From Paludibacterium purpuratum (GTDB lineage: Bacteria > Pseudomonadota > Gammaproteobacteria > Burkholderiales > Chromobacteriaceae), in the NCBI RefSeq assembly GCF_004363805.1, contig NZ_SNZP01000006.1, positions 186,001 through 250,000 on the forward strand: a stretch of DNA of 64,000 nt. Reading direction: 5' to 3'. Shown here in pieces: positions 8,881-16,965 of this stretch. Positions within the stretch are counted from its first letter, which is position 1. Each line of letters begins with the position of its first letter. A model generated the notes under the pieces. The model did no database searches, was not told the origin of the DNA, and was given only the letters and a program-made list of their open reading frames with translations. The translations under genes were made by a program, and so were the position numbers.

Positions 8881-9781
8881 CGGCATGGGCGCGCTGACCC
8901 GCGACGGCGCCGGAGCGCGCCTGCTGCTTGACGTCCAAGCCACGCTGGGCGAGGGGCCGCTATGGTCGGAACGCGATAGCCGGCTGTACTTCGTCGACAT
9001 CCGCGCGGCCACGCTCCATGCGCTATCGCTCGACAGCGGCGCGCTCGATAGCTGGACGCTACCGACGCAGATCGGCTGGGCGATCGAACGCGCCGCCGGC
9101 GGTCTGGTGGTCGGTCTGCAAGACAGCATCGCCCTACTGCAACTCGATCCTTGGCGCCTGCAACGACTGGTCGATCCGCATCCGCATGACCCGGCCATGC
9201 GCCTGAACGACGCCAAGGCCGGCCCTGGCGGACAGATCTTCGCGGGCTCGATGAACGACAGCGACACCGACCGTTCCGACGGTTGTCTGTACCGACTCGA
9301 CGCCGACGGCGTGCTACACACCGTCGACCGCGGATATCGCATCTGCAACGGCCCGGCGATCAGCCTCGACCAGCGCACGCTGTACCACAGCGACACCGCC
9401 CGCCGCGTCATCTATGCCTATCCGTTGGCAGCCGACGGCACGCTGGGGCCGCGGCGCGTCTGGAAGCGCTTCAGCAAGCCGGAGGGGTTTCCCGACGGCA
9501 TGACCGTGGATGCCGAAGGCGCACTATGGGTCGCCCACTGGGGCGCCGGCTGTATCTCGCGCTTCGCCGACGATGGCCGCTTGCTGCGCCGCGTCGCCTT
9601 GCCGGTATCGCAACCGACAAGCCTGACCTTTGCCGGCCCGCGACTCGATCGGCTGATCGTCACCAGCGCGCGTGACGGCTTGAGTGCCGAGCAGTTGGCA
9701 CGCGAGCCGCTGGCTGGCGGCTTGTTCGAACTGGACAACGAAGGGGTGCGCGGCATGCCGGCATGGCAATATGGCGGCTGA
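8864..9781 (+). CDS. SMP-30/gluconolactonase family sugar lactonase
   Basis: Metal-dependent hydrolysis of the aldonolactone made by the preceding dehydrogenase to the free aldonate. The six-bladed beta-propeller carries the metal-ligand Glu in LGEGPLW near the N-terminus, the substrate-side RLNDAK, the Asn ligand in RICNGPAIS and the Asp ligand in FPDGMTVD. YHSDTARRVIYAY is a conserved blade. Length about 300 residues is normal. Start is either ATG 8864 (17-nt overlap with the SDR) or ATG 8885 (MGALTRDG), and the conserved part begins after both. It overlaps the epimerase by 11 nt, consistent with one transcript. Confidence 0.88.
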   Translation: MPAGPDGMGALTRDGAGARLLLDVQATLGEGPLWSERDSRLYFVDIRAATLHALSLDSGALDSWTLPTQIGWAIERAAGGLVVGLQDSIALLQLDPWRLQRLVDPHPHDPAMRLNDAKAGPGGQIFAGSMNDSDTDRSDGCLYRLDADGVLHTVDRGYRICNGPAISLDQRTLYHSDTARRVIYAYPLAADGTLGPRRVWKRFSKPEGFPDGMTVDAEGALWVAHWGAGCISRFADDGRLLRRVALPVSQPTSLTFAGPRLDRLIVTSARDGLSAEQLAREPLAGGLFELDNEGVRGMPAWQYGG

Positions 9782-10658
9782 GCCACTGCTGACGCTGCGC
9801 CACGGCGCGCTGCGGCTGGAACTGGCGCCAAACATCGGCGGCAGCATCGCTCGCTGTTACAGCCAGCAAGGCGACCAGCGGCGGCATTGGCTACGGCCAG
9901 CGAGCGCCGAGGCGTTGCGTCAAAGCGCGGTGGAGGGCATGGCCTGTTTTCCGCTGCTGCCGCATTGCGGCCGCGTGCGTCACGGCCGCTATCCCGATGC
10001 CGACGGCCAATGGCGCACCTTGCCGGACGGCGCGCGCCATAGCCTGCATGGCATCGGCTGGCGCCTGCCCTGGCAGGCCGAGCAGCTCGGCGAGCACGCC
10101 GCCATCCTGTCGTTGACGGTCGACAGCGGCCAGTGGCCGTTTCCCTTCCTGGCCGAGCAGGCGATCACCCTCGACGAGGCCGGCTTTAGCCACACGTTGC
10201 GGCTGACCCTGCGCGGAGACAACCCGCTGTCCCACCCCTGCGGGCTCGGCTTGCACCCATACTTTCCACGCTCGCCCGACTGCCGCATCCGCCTCCACGC
10301 CGCCGGGCTCTGGCAGGTGGACGAGGCCATTCTGCCGCTACGGCCGGTACCGGCATCCGCCTTGCGACGCCAACTGCAATTTGGCTGGTCGCCGGACCGG
10401 CGCGTGCTCGACAGCACCTTTTACGGCTGGCAGCGCCATGCGGACATCGATTGGGGCAGCCACGCGCTACGGCTGCAGGCCGATAGCCGCTTCGTAGCGC
10501 TCTATACCCCGGCGGGACAGGATTTTTTCTGTCTGGAGCCCTGCACCCACGTGCCGGACTTCGCCAACCACGCCGCCACAGCGCCAGCCCTGCGCGGCGG
10601 CCACTGGCTCAGGCCTGGCGACACGTTGACGCTGAGCTGCCGCTATCGGCTGCTGTAA
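9771..10658 (+). CDS. Aldose 1-epimerase (GalM-like)
   Basis: Interconverts alpha and beta anomers, feeding the anomer used by the 1-dehydrogenase. The 295-residue protein has the mutarotase pattern: HSLHGIGWRLPW (first conserved His), HPCGLGLHPYF (second His) and FFCLEPCTHVPDF with the likely catalytic Glu. The open frame extends back to 9684, but the ATG at 9771 overlaps the lactonase stop by 11 nt and begins just before the conserved N-terminus, so it is preferred. Last gene of the plus-strand sugar operon; no clear intrinsic terminator follows. Confidence 0.83.
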   Translation: MAAEPLLTLRHGALRLELAPNIGGSIARCYSQQGDQRRHWLRPASAEALRQSAVEGMACFPLLPHCGRVRHGRYPDADGQWRTLPDGARHSLHGIGWRLPWQAEQLGEHAAILSLTVDSGQWPFPFLAEQAITLDEAGFSHTLRLTLRGDNPLSHPCGLGLHPYFPRSPDCRIRLHAAGLWQVDEAILPLRPVPASALRRQLQFGWSPDRRVLDSTFYGWQRHADIDWGSHALRLQADSRFVALYTPAGQDFFCLEPCTHVPDFANHAATAPALRGGHWLRPGDTLTLSCRYRLL

Positions 10659-10747
10659 TAGCCCTGCATTTTCGGCACCGGCCGGCAGGATCGATCCGCA
10701 ACGGGAAATGCGTCGTCCTCTTCTGCCCATTCCGATAAATTGTTCAT

Positions 10748-10789
10748 TATATTGATATTTACAGGCAATAAAATTTAGTATATTGATAT
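10748..10789. repeat. Pair of 11-bp direct repeats upstream of hipB
   Basis: TATATTGATAT occurs at 10748-10758 and again at 10779-10789, exactly 31 bp apart (about three helical turns), in an AT-rich stretch of the 270-bp gap before the HipB-like gene. Helically phased repeats suggest a cooperative binding site, possibly for autoregulation by the HipB-like protein, though they are 140-180 bp upstream of its start. The rest of the gap shows no gene. Confidence 0.4.
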
Positions 10790-10928
10790 CAAGCATCAAA
10801 GTACCCCCATCGTCATTACCCTTCGCGAAGCCACAAGCCCCCCCAACCAGGGCATCACCGCCATCCTTTCTTGTTATCACGAAAAATATGCAATATAGTG
10901 AACGTTAACAGGACTAACTATCAGCAAA

Positions 10929-11270
10929 TTGATCATGCTTAAGAAAAATATCGCCGTCACAGTTATCCCGGAGGCAAAACAAGCACTGGAGGCGCTGGGT
11001 GAACGACTGCGAGCAAGCAGAATCGGCCAGAACCTGACGATTGCCCAGATGGCTGAAAAAATGCTGTGTGCGATCAATACCTATCGCGATTTGGAAGCTG
11101 GAAAACCAACGGCCAGCCTGGGTAACTTCGCGAATGCGCTCTGGCTCCTTGGGCAACTGGAAACGCTGAAAGAGGTTGCGCCGGTTTCTGCCACATTGGC
11201 CGCTGGCCGCCGGGCCAAACGCGTACGATCCGGGAACATAACCCTATCAAGTACGGACCTGGACTTCTAA
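10929..11270 (+). CDS. hipB: HipB-like helix-turn-helix antitoxin/repressor
   Basis: Predicted DNA-binding partner that neutralises the downstream HipA-like kinase and represses its own operon. The 113-residue protein has a Cro/C1-type helix-turn-helix at about residues 25-80 (GERLRASRIGQNLTIAQMAE then YRDLEAGKPTASLGNF) and a short basic tail. ATG 10935 (MLKKN) is an alternative start. It ends two bases before the hipA ATG, so the two genes are coupled. Base composition is intermediate between the GC-rich neighbours and the later AT-rich island. Confidence 0.78.
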   Translation: MIMLKKNIAVTVIPEAKQALEALGERLRASRIGQNLTIAQMAEKMLCAINTYRDLEAGKPTASLGNFANALWLLGQLETLKEVAPVSATLAAGRRAKRVRSGNITLSSTDLDF

Positions 11271-11272
11271 CA

Positions 11273-12511
11273 ATGGAACGCACAATCTACACAGGTATGC
11301 TGCTTCCAGGACGGCGCAAGGCGGTGCCGGCCGCCATAGCGAAACTTCAGCAGCGCGGCGTACTGGAAGAGGGAATATTTGCTTACGGTCGGCAGTATCT
11401 GGCATTGGATGACGCCATTGCGCTCAACCCCGCCTATCTGCCGCTCGTGCCCGATATTTTGCCGCTGCCTGCCGCTCGTAGCCGTGACGGCGGCGCACTG
11501 AATCTAACGTTGAAAGATGCCCTGCCAGACGCCTGGGGCCGGCTAGTCATTCAAGCACGAAACGGCTGGCAGGCGATCAGCGATGTGGATGTTCTGCTGC
11601 AGACCAATGCCGACCGTGTCGGTGCCATGGTCTTTGCCTCGCAGCAGGAAGAAATTCTCGAACTCGATCTCGCGTTGCAACCGTTCAGCCTCGAAGAACT
11701 GGCACATGCCGCTCATGCGCTTGAATTCAATATGGAGGCGCCACCGGCATTGCGGCGACTGCTAGGCCAGGGAGGAAGTCTTGGCGGCGCCCGTCCGAAG
11801 GCGTCGATAGTGCGAAACGATGAACTTTGGATAGCCAAATTCCCGGCAAAAGACGATGAGATCGATGTCCAACTGATCGAGGCGTGCACGTTGTCGCTGG
11901 CTGCGAAGTGTGGGATCCGGGTTCCGCACTTCGAAGTGGCGCGCATTGGAAAAATTCACGCCCTACTGCTACGACGCTTCGACCGCCCAGGCAAGATCGG
12001 GGATGGCGCCCGGATACACTACCTCTCCGCGGCGGCATTTACCGATAGTCCTTACCACTCCAATGCAGGCAGTTATATGAAACTTGCACACCAATTGCGG
12101 CGATATGGCAGCAAGGTCGTCGCGGATCTGGAACAAGTGTTCCGGCGTATGGTGTTCAATATGGCCATCGACAATAGCGACGATCACGTCAAAAACCACG
12201 GTGTGCTACACACCGGGGAGAATCGTTATGCCTTGTCTCCCGCGTTCGACCTGGTTCCACAACTGACTAATCTTGGCTATATGGGCATGGCCATCATAGG
12301 CGAGCAACTGGATGCCCATCTGGATATCGCGCGCGAACAAGCCCCCCACTTTGGGCTTAACTCGTCCAAGGCCGAGCAGATCATCGGCGAGGTTGCGGCA
12401 GGTGTCCGTCGCTGGAAACCCTTGTTCGAGTCGCTGGGAGCGGACGCGGCTTCGATCAAACGCGTCGATGCTTGTTTTCGACGACAAGCGGAGATTATCG
12501 GTCTGCCCTGA
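11273..12511 (+). CDS. hipA: HipA-like serine/threonine kinase toxin
   Basis: Kinase toxin of the HipA family. The E. coli member phosphorylates glutamyl-tRNA synthetase and induces persistence; other members have different targets. The 412-residue protein has the N-terminal Couple_hipA region, the phosphate-binding GGARPKASI at about residue 170, WIAKFPAKDDEID, and the catalytic-loop motif NSDDHVKNHGV near residue 300 with the catalytic Asp. ALSPAFDLVP supplies the Mg-binding Asp. Key residues are all present, so it is probably active. Immediately downstream of the HTH partner, and unrelated in function to the flanking sugar operon. Confidence 0.85.
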   Translation: MERTIYTGMLLPGRRKAVPAAIAKLQQRGVLEEGIFAYGRQYLALDDAIALNPAYLPLVPDILPLPAARSRDGGALNLTLKDALPDAWGRLVIQARNGWQAISDVDVLLQTNADRVGAMVFASQQEEILELDLALQPFSLEELAHAAHALEFNMEAPPALRRLLGQGGSLGGARPKASIVRNDELWIAKFPAKDDEIDVQLIEACTLSLAAKCGIRVPHFEVARIGKIHALLLRRFDRPGKIGDGARIHYLSAAAFTDSPYHSNAGSYMKLAHQLRRYGSKVVADLEQVFRRMVFNMAIDNSDDHVKNHGVLHTGENRYALSPAFDLVPQLTNLGYMGMAIIGEQLDAHLDIAREQAPHFGLNSSKAEQIIGEVAAGVRRWKPLFESLGADAASIKRVDACFRRQAEIIGLP

Positions 12512-12670
12512 AAGGGGTTAATCACTCGCGTCGCCAATGCCACCCCCGGTCACTGCCGTGGCTCCGTCCGTCATCCGTTCCGCTTAATTCTTAGGTACTG
12601 GCCATAAGGACGGTTTTCCCTCTCCCCGCCGCTGGCCTAGCGTTAATTTGGATGCCTGCAACCCCGGAGG

Positions 12671-14449
12671 ATGGCGTTGGATATGGATACCCAGGGAAGT
12701 GCCCGCAAACCCGAGCGAGCGACGATAGTTGCCGGCGGCGGCAAGCAGGGGCGAAGCGTCGGCGTGCCGCTCGCCACAACGGTGAAACACCAAGCGCTCA
12801 GCGGGATCGGTAGCCGACCGGTGCGTCTGCTGCTGGTACTCCCCCGTTTCCCCGAAGGCTTCTGGACGTTCGATTGGGTGTTCAAGCATGTCATCACCGG
12901 CCGCGCGGCGGTCAATCCGCCGCTAGGCCTAGCCACGCTTGCCGCGCTCACGCCCAGCGACTGGCAGGTGACCTTGGTCGACGAGAACATCGAGTCGATC
13001 GATTTCGATGCCGACGTCGACCTGGTCGCGGTGGGCGGCATGTCGGTTCAATCCGGTAGGCAGATCGAAATATTGAATGCGTTCCGGCAGCGAGGTCGGT
13101 ATGTGGTGGCGGGCGGAAGCTACGCCACGCTGTGCCCCGAACGATACGGTCCGCACGCGGACACCCTGGTTCTGGGCGAGGCGGAGCAGGTCTGGCCCAC
13201 GTTCTGCCAGGACTTCGCCGCGCAACGCCCGCTGTCGGTCTACGTCGAAACCGGCGACGTTCCCCTCGCCGGCTCCCCCTGCCCTCGCCATGAACTGATC
13301 AAGTGGGATCGCTATCTCGCCGGAGCCATCCAGTACTCGCGTGGCTGTCCCTTCCTATGCGAATTTTGCGACATCATCGTGATGTTCAGCCGCAAGCCAA
13401 GACAAAAAGACCTACAGCAAATCGAAGCCGAACTGGATGCCATGCGCTTGCGCGGCGTGCACAACGTCGTGTTCGTCGACGACAATCTATTCGGACACCC
13501 GGCGGCATGCCGAGCGCTGTTGGCTTTTCTGGTCGAATACCAGCAGCGTCATCGCTACCCTTTCGTGTTCGGCGGCGAAATCACCATCAATGTGGCGAGC
13601 CACCCGGATGTTCTCACGCTGCTGCGCCTGGCCAACTTCGCCTGGCTGTTCATCGGTATCGAAACCCCCAATGCACAATCGCTGGCAGAGACCCGCAAGA
13701 CCCAGAATCTCAAGGGCGACATGCTGACCGCCATCCGGGCCATCTACGCCCATGGCATAGACGTTTTCGGGGGCTTCATCGTCGGCTTCGACGCGGACGA
13801 TCTGTCCATATTCGACATTCAACGCGACTTCATCGTCGACGCCGGCATCGTCCTCGCCATGGTCGGCATGCTGATGGCACCGCCGCGCACGCCGCTCTAC
13901 CAACGTCTCGCCAAGGAAGGACGTTTGGTCTCGGACGATGTACAAAGCGCCCTCATCAATGCGGGCATGTCCACCAACATCATTCCGCTGCAAATGACCC
14001 GGGCAGAGCTCCAGCACGGCACGGCCGCGCTGCATCGCGAACTGCTCGACGACCGCAACATCCACCGGCGGTTGGCGAACAAGCTGCGCTATCTGGAATC
14101 TCCGCCGAACTACCATTTCCCGCCCAGGGAGTGGGGATCGATCTTCTTCGGGCTCCTACGCCATGGCATCGCGCGCGGCGGGCCGCGCCGCTGCGGATAT
14201 TTCCTGGCGTCCTTGGCGCTTGCGCTCGCTAAGCCGCGTCAATTCAGTCGCCGCCTGCGCACGATCGTCGCCAACTGGAGCTACGCGCTGGCGCTACGCG
14301 ACTACGTCGACCGCACGCTGGCCGAGAGCCATGAGGAGGCCGGGGTCACGACGGCGGCCTCTCTTTCCAGCCGACCCGGCAGCCCAACTTCGCCAGTGCC
14401 GGGGCCTGCGCCAGGTAGACTTGCCGATAGCGAAACCATGGCACCTTAG
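12671..14449 (+). CDS. B12-binding-domain radical SAM protein (DUF4070-type) with extended C-terminus
   Basis: Radical SAM enzyme with an N-terminal cobalamin-binding-like Rossmann domain (about residues 48-190: VRLLLVLPRFPEG, LVDENIESIDFD) and a radical SAM domain with the 4Fe-4S cysteines in RGCPFLCEFCDI (about 226, 230, 233). A DUF4070-like C-terminal region follows (YLESPPNYHFPPREWG). Relatives include hopanoid- and lipid-modifying enzymes; the reaction here is unknown. GGAGG abuts ATG 12671, and TTG 12677 has better spacing, so the true start may be slightly later. The last 35 or so residues are low-complexity, rich in Ser/Pro, and antisense to the conserved end of the desaturase gene. 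Confidence 0.8.
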   Translation: MALDMDTQGSARKPERATIVAGGGKQGRSVGVPLATTVKHQALSGIGSRPVRLLLVLPRFPEGFWTFDWVFKHVITGRAAVNPPLGLATLAALTPSDWQVTLVDENIESIDFDADVDLVAVGGMSVQSGRQIEILNAFRQRGRYVVAGGSYATLCPERYGPHADTLVLGEAEQVWPTFCQDFAAQRPLSVYVETGDVPLAGSPCPRHELIKWDRYLAGAIQYSRGCPFLCEFCDIIVMFSRKPRQKDLQQIEAELDAMRLRGVHNVVFVDDNLFGHPAACRALLAFLVEYQQRHRYPFVFGGEITINVASHPDVLTLLRLANFAWLFIGIETPNAQSLAETRKTQNLKGDMLTAIRAIYAHGIDVFGGFIVGFDADDLSIFDIQRDFIVDAGIVLAMVGMLMAPPRTPLYQRLAKEGRLVSDDVQSALINAGMSTNIIPLQMTRAELQHGTAALHRELLDDRNIHRRLANKLRYLESPPNYHFPPREWGSIFFGLLRHGIARGGPRRCGYFLASLALALAKPRQFSRRLRTIVANWSYALALRDYVDRTLAESHEEAGVTTAASLSSRPGSPTSPVPGPAPGRLADSETMAP

Positions 14450-15218
14450 GCCAGAGATGATGGATCAGATGGTAGTTCTGGTTCAGATGCAGCACGGCCA
14501 GCCACCGACCGCCATAAGCGCGCGCGCAGTACAGGCGGGCCGAGCTGTCGTGCGGCGCATGCGGCAGATAGTCGAAGGTATAGACCAGCCAATGTAGCGT
14601 CAGGATCAACGGCAGCACCCACACAACGAGTAGTCCGTGCAGCCAGCCGCCGTGAATCGCGCCGGCGAGAATACCCAGGTACGCCGCATCGCACAGGACA
14701 ACCTCCACGCACTCCATCCGGCTGCGCCACAATTTCTGTCTAAAGAAGCTGTAATGGTAGCTACCGTACAGCAAGACCCCGCCCAACCAAGGCGCGGCCC
14801 ATGCCGGCAACGCCGCGAGGATGGCGTCCGGGTCCGCTCCCGCGCAGTTGGTATGCGCGTGATGTCGCAAATGGATGCGCAGGAAGAAGGGATAGGTAAA
14901 GGTCAGCAGAAATCCGATCGCGGTTGCCATGAGGCGGCTCGCCAGACGATTGACGTGCGCGACACCGTGAACGGCATCGTGCAACACGGTAAAACCCAGG
15001 TACAAACCCAGCGCATCGATTAGCAGAACGGCCGCGTCAGGCCAGTGCCAACGTAAATACCCCGTCACGCCGGCCGCCCCCACACCCAGCGCCAGGGTAA
15101 ATAGCAAAACAGTCGGATTGCCCATCCCTTTCGCTTCATGCGCGCCACGCGTCAAGTACGAAGGTATAGGCGCAGATGGAACATCGGTCGAGAAGTCGGC
15201 AATATTCACGGCATGCAT
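14346..15218 (-). CDS. Membrane fatty acid desaturase/hydroxylase family protein
   Basis: Di-iron membrane enzyme that desaturates or hydroxylates a lipid or carotenoid-like substrate. The three histidine boxes are intact: HDAVHG, HLRHHAHTN and, near the C-terminus, HLNQNYHLIHHLWPKVPW. Hydrophobic segments around residues 40-80, 95-120, 150-175 and 190-215 fit four membrane passes. An open frame reaches a TTG at 15239; ATG 15218, with GGAG upstream, is preferred. It is convergent with the radical SAM gene and its last 104 nt overlap that gene's 3' end. Substrate cannot be told from sequence. Confidence 0.82.
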   Translation of the reverse strand: MHAVNIADFSTDVPSAPIPSYLTRGAHEAKGMGNPTVLLFTLALGVGAAGVTGYLRWHWPDAAVLLIDALGLYLGFTVLHDAVHGVAHVNRLASRLMATAIGFLLTFTYPFFLRIHLRHHAHTNCAGADPDAILAALPAWAAPWLGGVLLYGSYHYSFFRQKLWRSRMECVEVVLCDAAYLGILAGAIHGGWLHGLLVVWVLPLILTLHWLVYTFDYLPHAPHDSSARLYCARAYGGRWLAVLHLNQNYHLIHHLWPKVPWFRYRQVYLAQAPALAKLGCRVGWKERPPS

Positions 15219-15627
15219 TCGCTCCGATGGAAAGTACAAACAGCGACAGCCCGGTGGGGAATGGTAGGAAATCCCTATAAAAATAATGATATACCAAATG
15301 CTTACATTTTTTGGTTAACACAACAGTCGAAGCCCGCTGAAGTGGCTGTATGTAGCCCGCCGTTACAAAACCGCGGCGCTAAATGCTGCTGCCATGGCCT
15401 CCAGCAGCTTGCGGCCTTACGCCGTTTTCGACATCCCCCCTCACAGACCGTCGACTCGCCACGAGCCACCTTATCTGAGTCATTAACGCAGCCCTAAAAG
15501 CTCGTCCTACCGCCCCCACTTCGCTCAGCGGGCGATTCGCGGGAAAAGTCGGCTTAGACAACAACAACGGCAATAACCACTAATAAGTACAACCGCATAT
15601 TGAATTCGATCGACATACCACATATGA
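15219..15627. other. Non-coding transition into the AT-rich island
   Basis: About 400 bp without a supportable gene. The first part carries the desaturase 5' region and presumably its promoter. A middle stretch (15350-15540) is GC-rich with no clear product, and from about 15560 composition drops sharply. Composition change makes this the likely left boundary of the island. No direct repeat, tRNA or integrase fragment was recognised. Confidence 0.4.
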
Positions 15628-15656
15628 TTGACAATTTAAATATGCCGTTGTAATAT
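15628..15656 (+). promoter_or_regulatory. Near-consensus sigma-70 promoter for the peptide operon
   Basis: TTGACA (15628-15633), a 17-bp spacer and TAATAT (15651-15656) give a near-perfect housekeeping promoter. Predicted start of transcription is about 15663, leaving a leader of about 28 nt before the precursor ATG, with AAGGA in place. This implies strong expression of the small peptide gene. Confidence 0.8.
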
Positions 15657-15690
15657 GAAACAGCCATTTCGGCAAACCATAAAAGGAATC

Positions 15691-15798
15691 ATGATGAACG
15701 TTAATAACGAAGATTTTCTGGAAATTGATGATGTGATCGAACTGGCAGCAGAAGATCTGGAGATGATTTACGGCGGTACGAATCGTTCCAAGCAGTAA
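15691..15798 (+). CDS. Double-glycine leader precursor peptide with a six-residue core (TNRSKQ)
   Basis: A 35-codon gene, too short for routine calling. AAGGA precedes two tandem ATGs (15691, 15694). The acidic leader ends in EDLEMIYGG, the double-glycine processing motif recognised by C39 peptidases, and an ABC exporter with such a peptidase lies in the same operon. Cleavage after GG would release only TNRSKQ, far shorter than ordinary class II bacteriocins. The strong promoter upstream, the hairpin downstream and the following nucleotidyltransferase point to a ribosomally made, possibly nucleotidylated peptide. The leader also resembles NHLP/CyaG-like double-glycine leaders in its E/D-rich helix. 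Existence of the gene is well supported; a function as antibiotic or signal is inference. Confidence 0.75.
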   Translation: MMNVNNEDFLEIDDVIELAAEDLEMIYGGTNRSKQ

Positions 15799-15816
15799 AT
15801 TGCCCATTTGATAGAG

Positions 15817-15846
15817 GCATTGCTCGGAGTTCCGAGCAATGCTTTT
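15817..15846 (+). terminator. Hairpin after the precursor gene, probable attenuator
   Basis: Perfect inverted repeat GCATTGCTCGGA (15817-15828) / TCCGAGCAATGC (15831-15842), followed by TTTTC. Located 18 bp after the precursor stop and just before the nucleotidyltransferase start. Partial termination here would give more precursor than enzyme transcript, the usual arrangement for small-peptide operons. Confidence 0.75.
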
Positions 15847-15854
15847 CAAAAAAA

Positions 15855-16823
15855 ATGAATATTGAAAAAATAAAAGAATCAGCCATCGATCTCAAGAAAG
15901 ATGGCCATGTTTTCCTCATAAACTCAGTCGCTGAGGGTTATGCCAATTCCAAATCGGATATCGATTTGTTAGTGGTGCAATTTGAAAACAAAGCAGAGAA
16001 TGAGGCATGGAAGCAGTTAAATTTCAATGGAATCAGAGCAGATGTTTGCTTTATCGGAAAAGAATTACTAGAAAAACGAATAGACAGCATATTTTCTGCA
16101 AAATTAAACGATGATCTCATTAAATTTGGCCATAAGATAAAAACAGCAATTCCCTTGTATGGCGACAGTTTGACAGAAATAATCGACTGGGTTGACTTTG
16201 ATAAAAGAGTCAGTGAATTTTATATTTGGAACATAGCTAATCATCTAGAAGACATTGATGGTCTCTGCGCCGAGGAAGATTATGATTCTGCTATATTGAC
16301 TGCAAGTTCACTGCTGGATGATGCATTTAGTGGATACATGGCCAGCCTTGGCGGCACGCAAACTAGAGCCAAGTGGAAATTAAAGCAAGCAAGAAAATTC
16401 ATTAAGAATGTAAATGTATTAAATCAATATACCACTGAGGCATTAAGAGAAATATCTTACGAAAACAAAAAATGGCAGCTCGACAAATTAATAGATAAAG
16501 CACGGTATTTCTGGAGACTGACCTACCTTCCTGAACTTGGAGAAAATTTTCCTGATAACAAAAGAATGTATGTCATTTCAAAAAAAGCAAGTATCAGCTT
16601 CATATCCGGCACACTTTATTTAAACAACCCCGCACCTTTTGCATCAGTAAACAAAGATTTTTCTCTCATCTTGCATGCACTCGAGCTTGTGGACGATGCG
16701 ATGTGCATGCATGAGTATCTTGCCGAGAAAAATATTAACATTTCAGAAGAAAAAGCTAATAAACATACAAAATTTATTTTCGAGCGAAAGTTGGTAAGTA
16801 AAAAATATGAAATTCAGGCATGA
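15855..16823 (+). CDS. Nucleotidyltransferase-fold protein (kanamycin-nucleotidyltransferase/MNT-like)
   Basis: Predicted to transfer a nucleotide from an NTP to a small acceptor. Residues 20-41 read as a polymerase-beta-type core, FLINSVAEGYANSKSDIDLL, with catalytic acids D35 and D37 and a likely third at D63 (GIRADVCF). The usual GS turn is altered (NS). The remaining 250 residues are helical, include DDAFSGYMASLGG and have no family I can name. It immediately follows the precursor hairpin, with a poor Shine-Dalgarno, and the gene is AT-rich. Options are modification of the exported hexapeptide, immunity, or drug modification; operon position favours the first two. Confidence 0.65.
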   Translation: MNIEKIKESAIDLKKDGHVFLINSVAEGYANSKSDIDLLVVQFENKAENEAWKQLNFNGIRADVCFIGKELLEKRIDSIFSAKLNDDLIKFGHKIKTAIPLYGDSLTEIIDWVDFDKRVSEFYIWNIANHLEDIDGLCAEEDYDSAILTASSLLDDAFSGYMASLGGTQTRAKWKLKQARKFIKNVNVLNQYTTEALREISYENKKWQLDKLIDKARYFWRLTYLPELGENFPDNKRMYVISKKASISFISGTLYLNNPAPFASVNKDFSLILHALELVDDAMCMHEYLAEKNINISEEKANKHTKFIFERKLVSKKYEIQA

Positions 16824-16959
16824 GGCATTAGTAGGATACCGCGAACGGCATATTGGAAAACCTCTCTGCTCAGGTTCCATATCCACCAACAGGATCATGA
16901 TACTTAGCACGGCCACTGCGCTGTTGCTTATCTGGCTTCTCTATCTAGTATTAGGTTAA
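16807..16959 (+). pseudogene. Truncated HlyD/CvaA-type membrane-fusion protein (N-terminal 50 residues only)
   Basis: Overlaps the end of the nucleotidyltransferase and stops seven bases before the exporter. The 50-codon frame begins MKFRHEALVGYRERHIGKP and has one membrane helix (IMILSTATALLLIWLLYLVL). That matches the start of CvaA/MchE-type fusion proteins (M-FR-EAL---R----G, then a single transmembrane segment), which normally continue for about 370 more residues and sit directly before a C39 ABC exporter. Here a TAA follows the membrane helix. It is either the scar of a deletion or a retained small membrane protein. The periplasmic barrel-sandwich part is absent. Confidence 0.62.
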
Positions 16960-16965
16960 CCCACT

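Noticed and set aside
15355-15500. Short plus-strand frames (about 30 codons) before the peptide operon, checked as a second precursor
   Set aside because: No double-glycine motif, no ribosome site, and GC-rich composition unlike the peptide gene.
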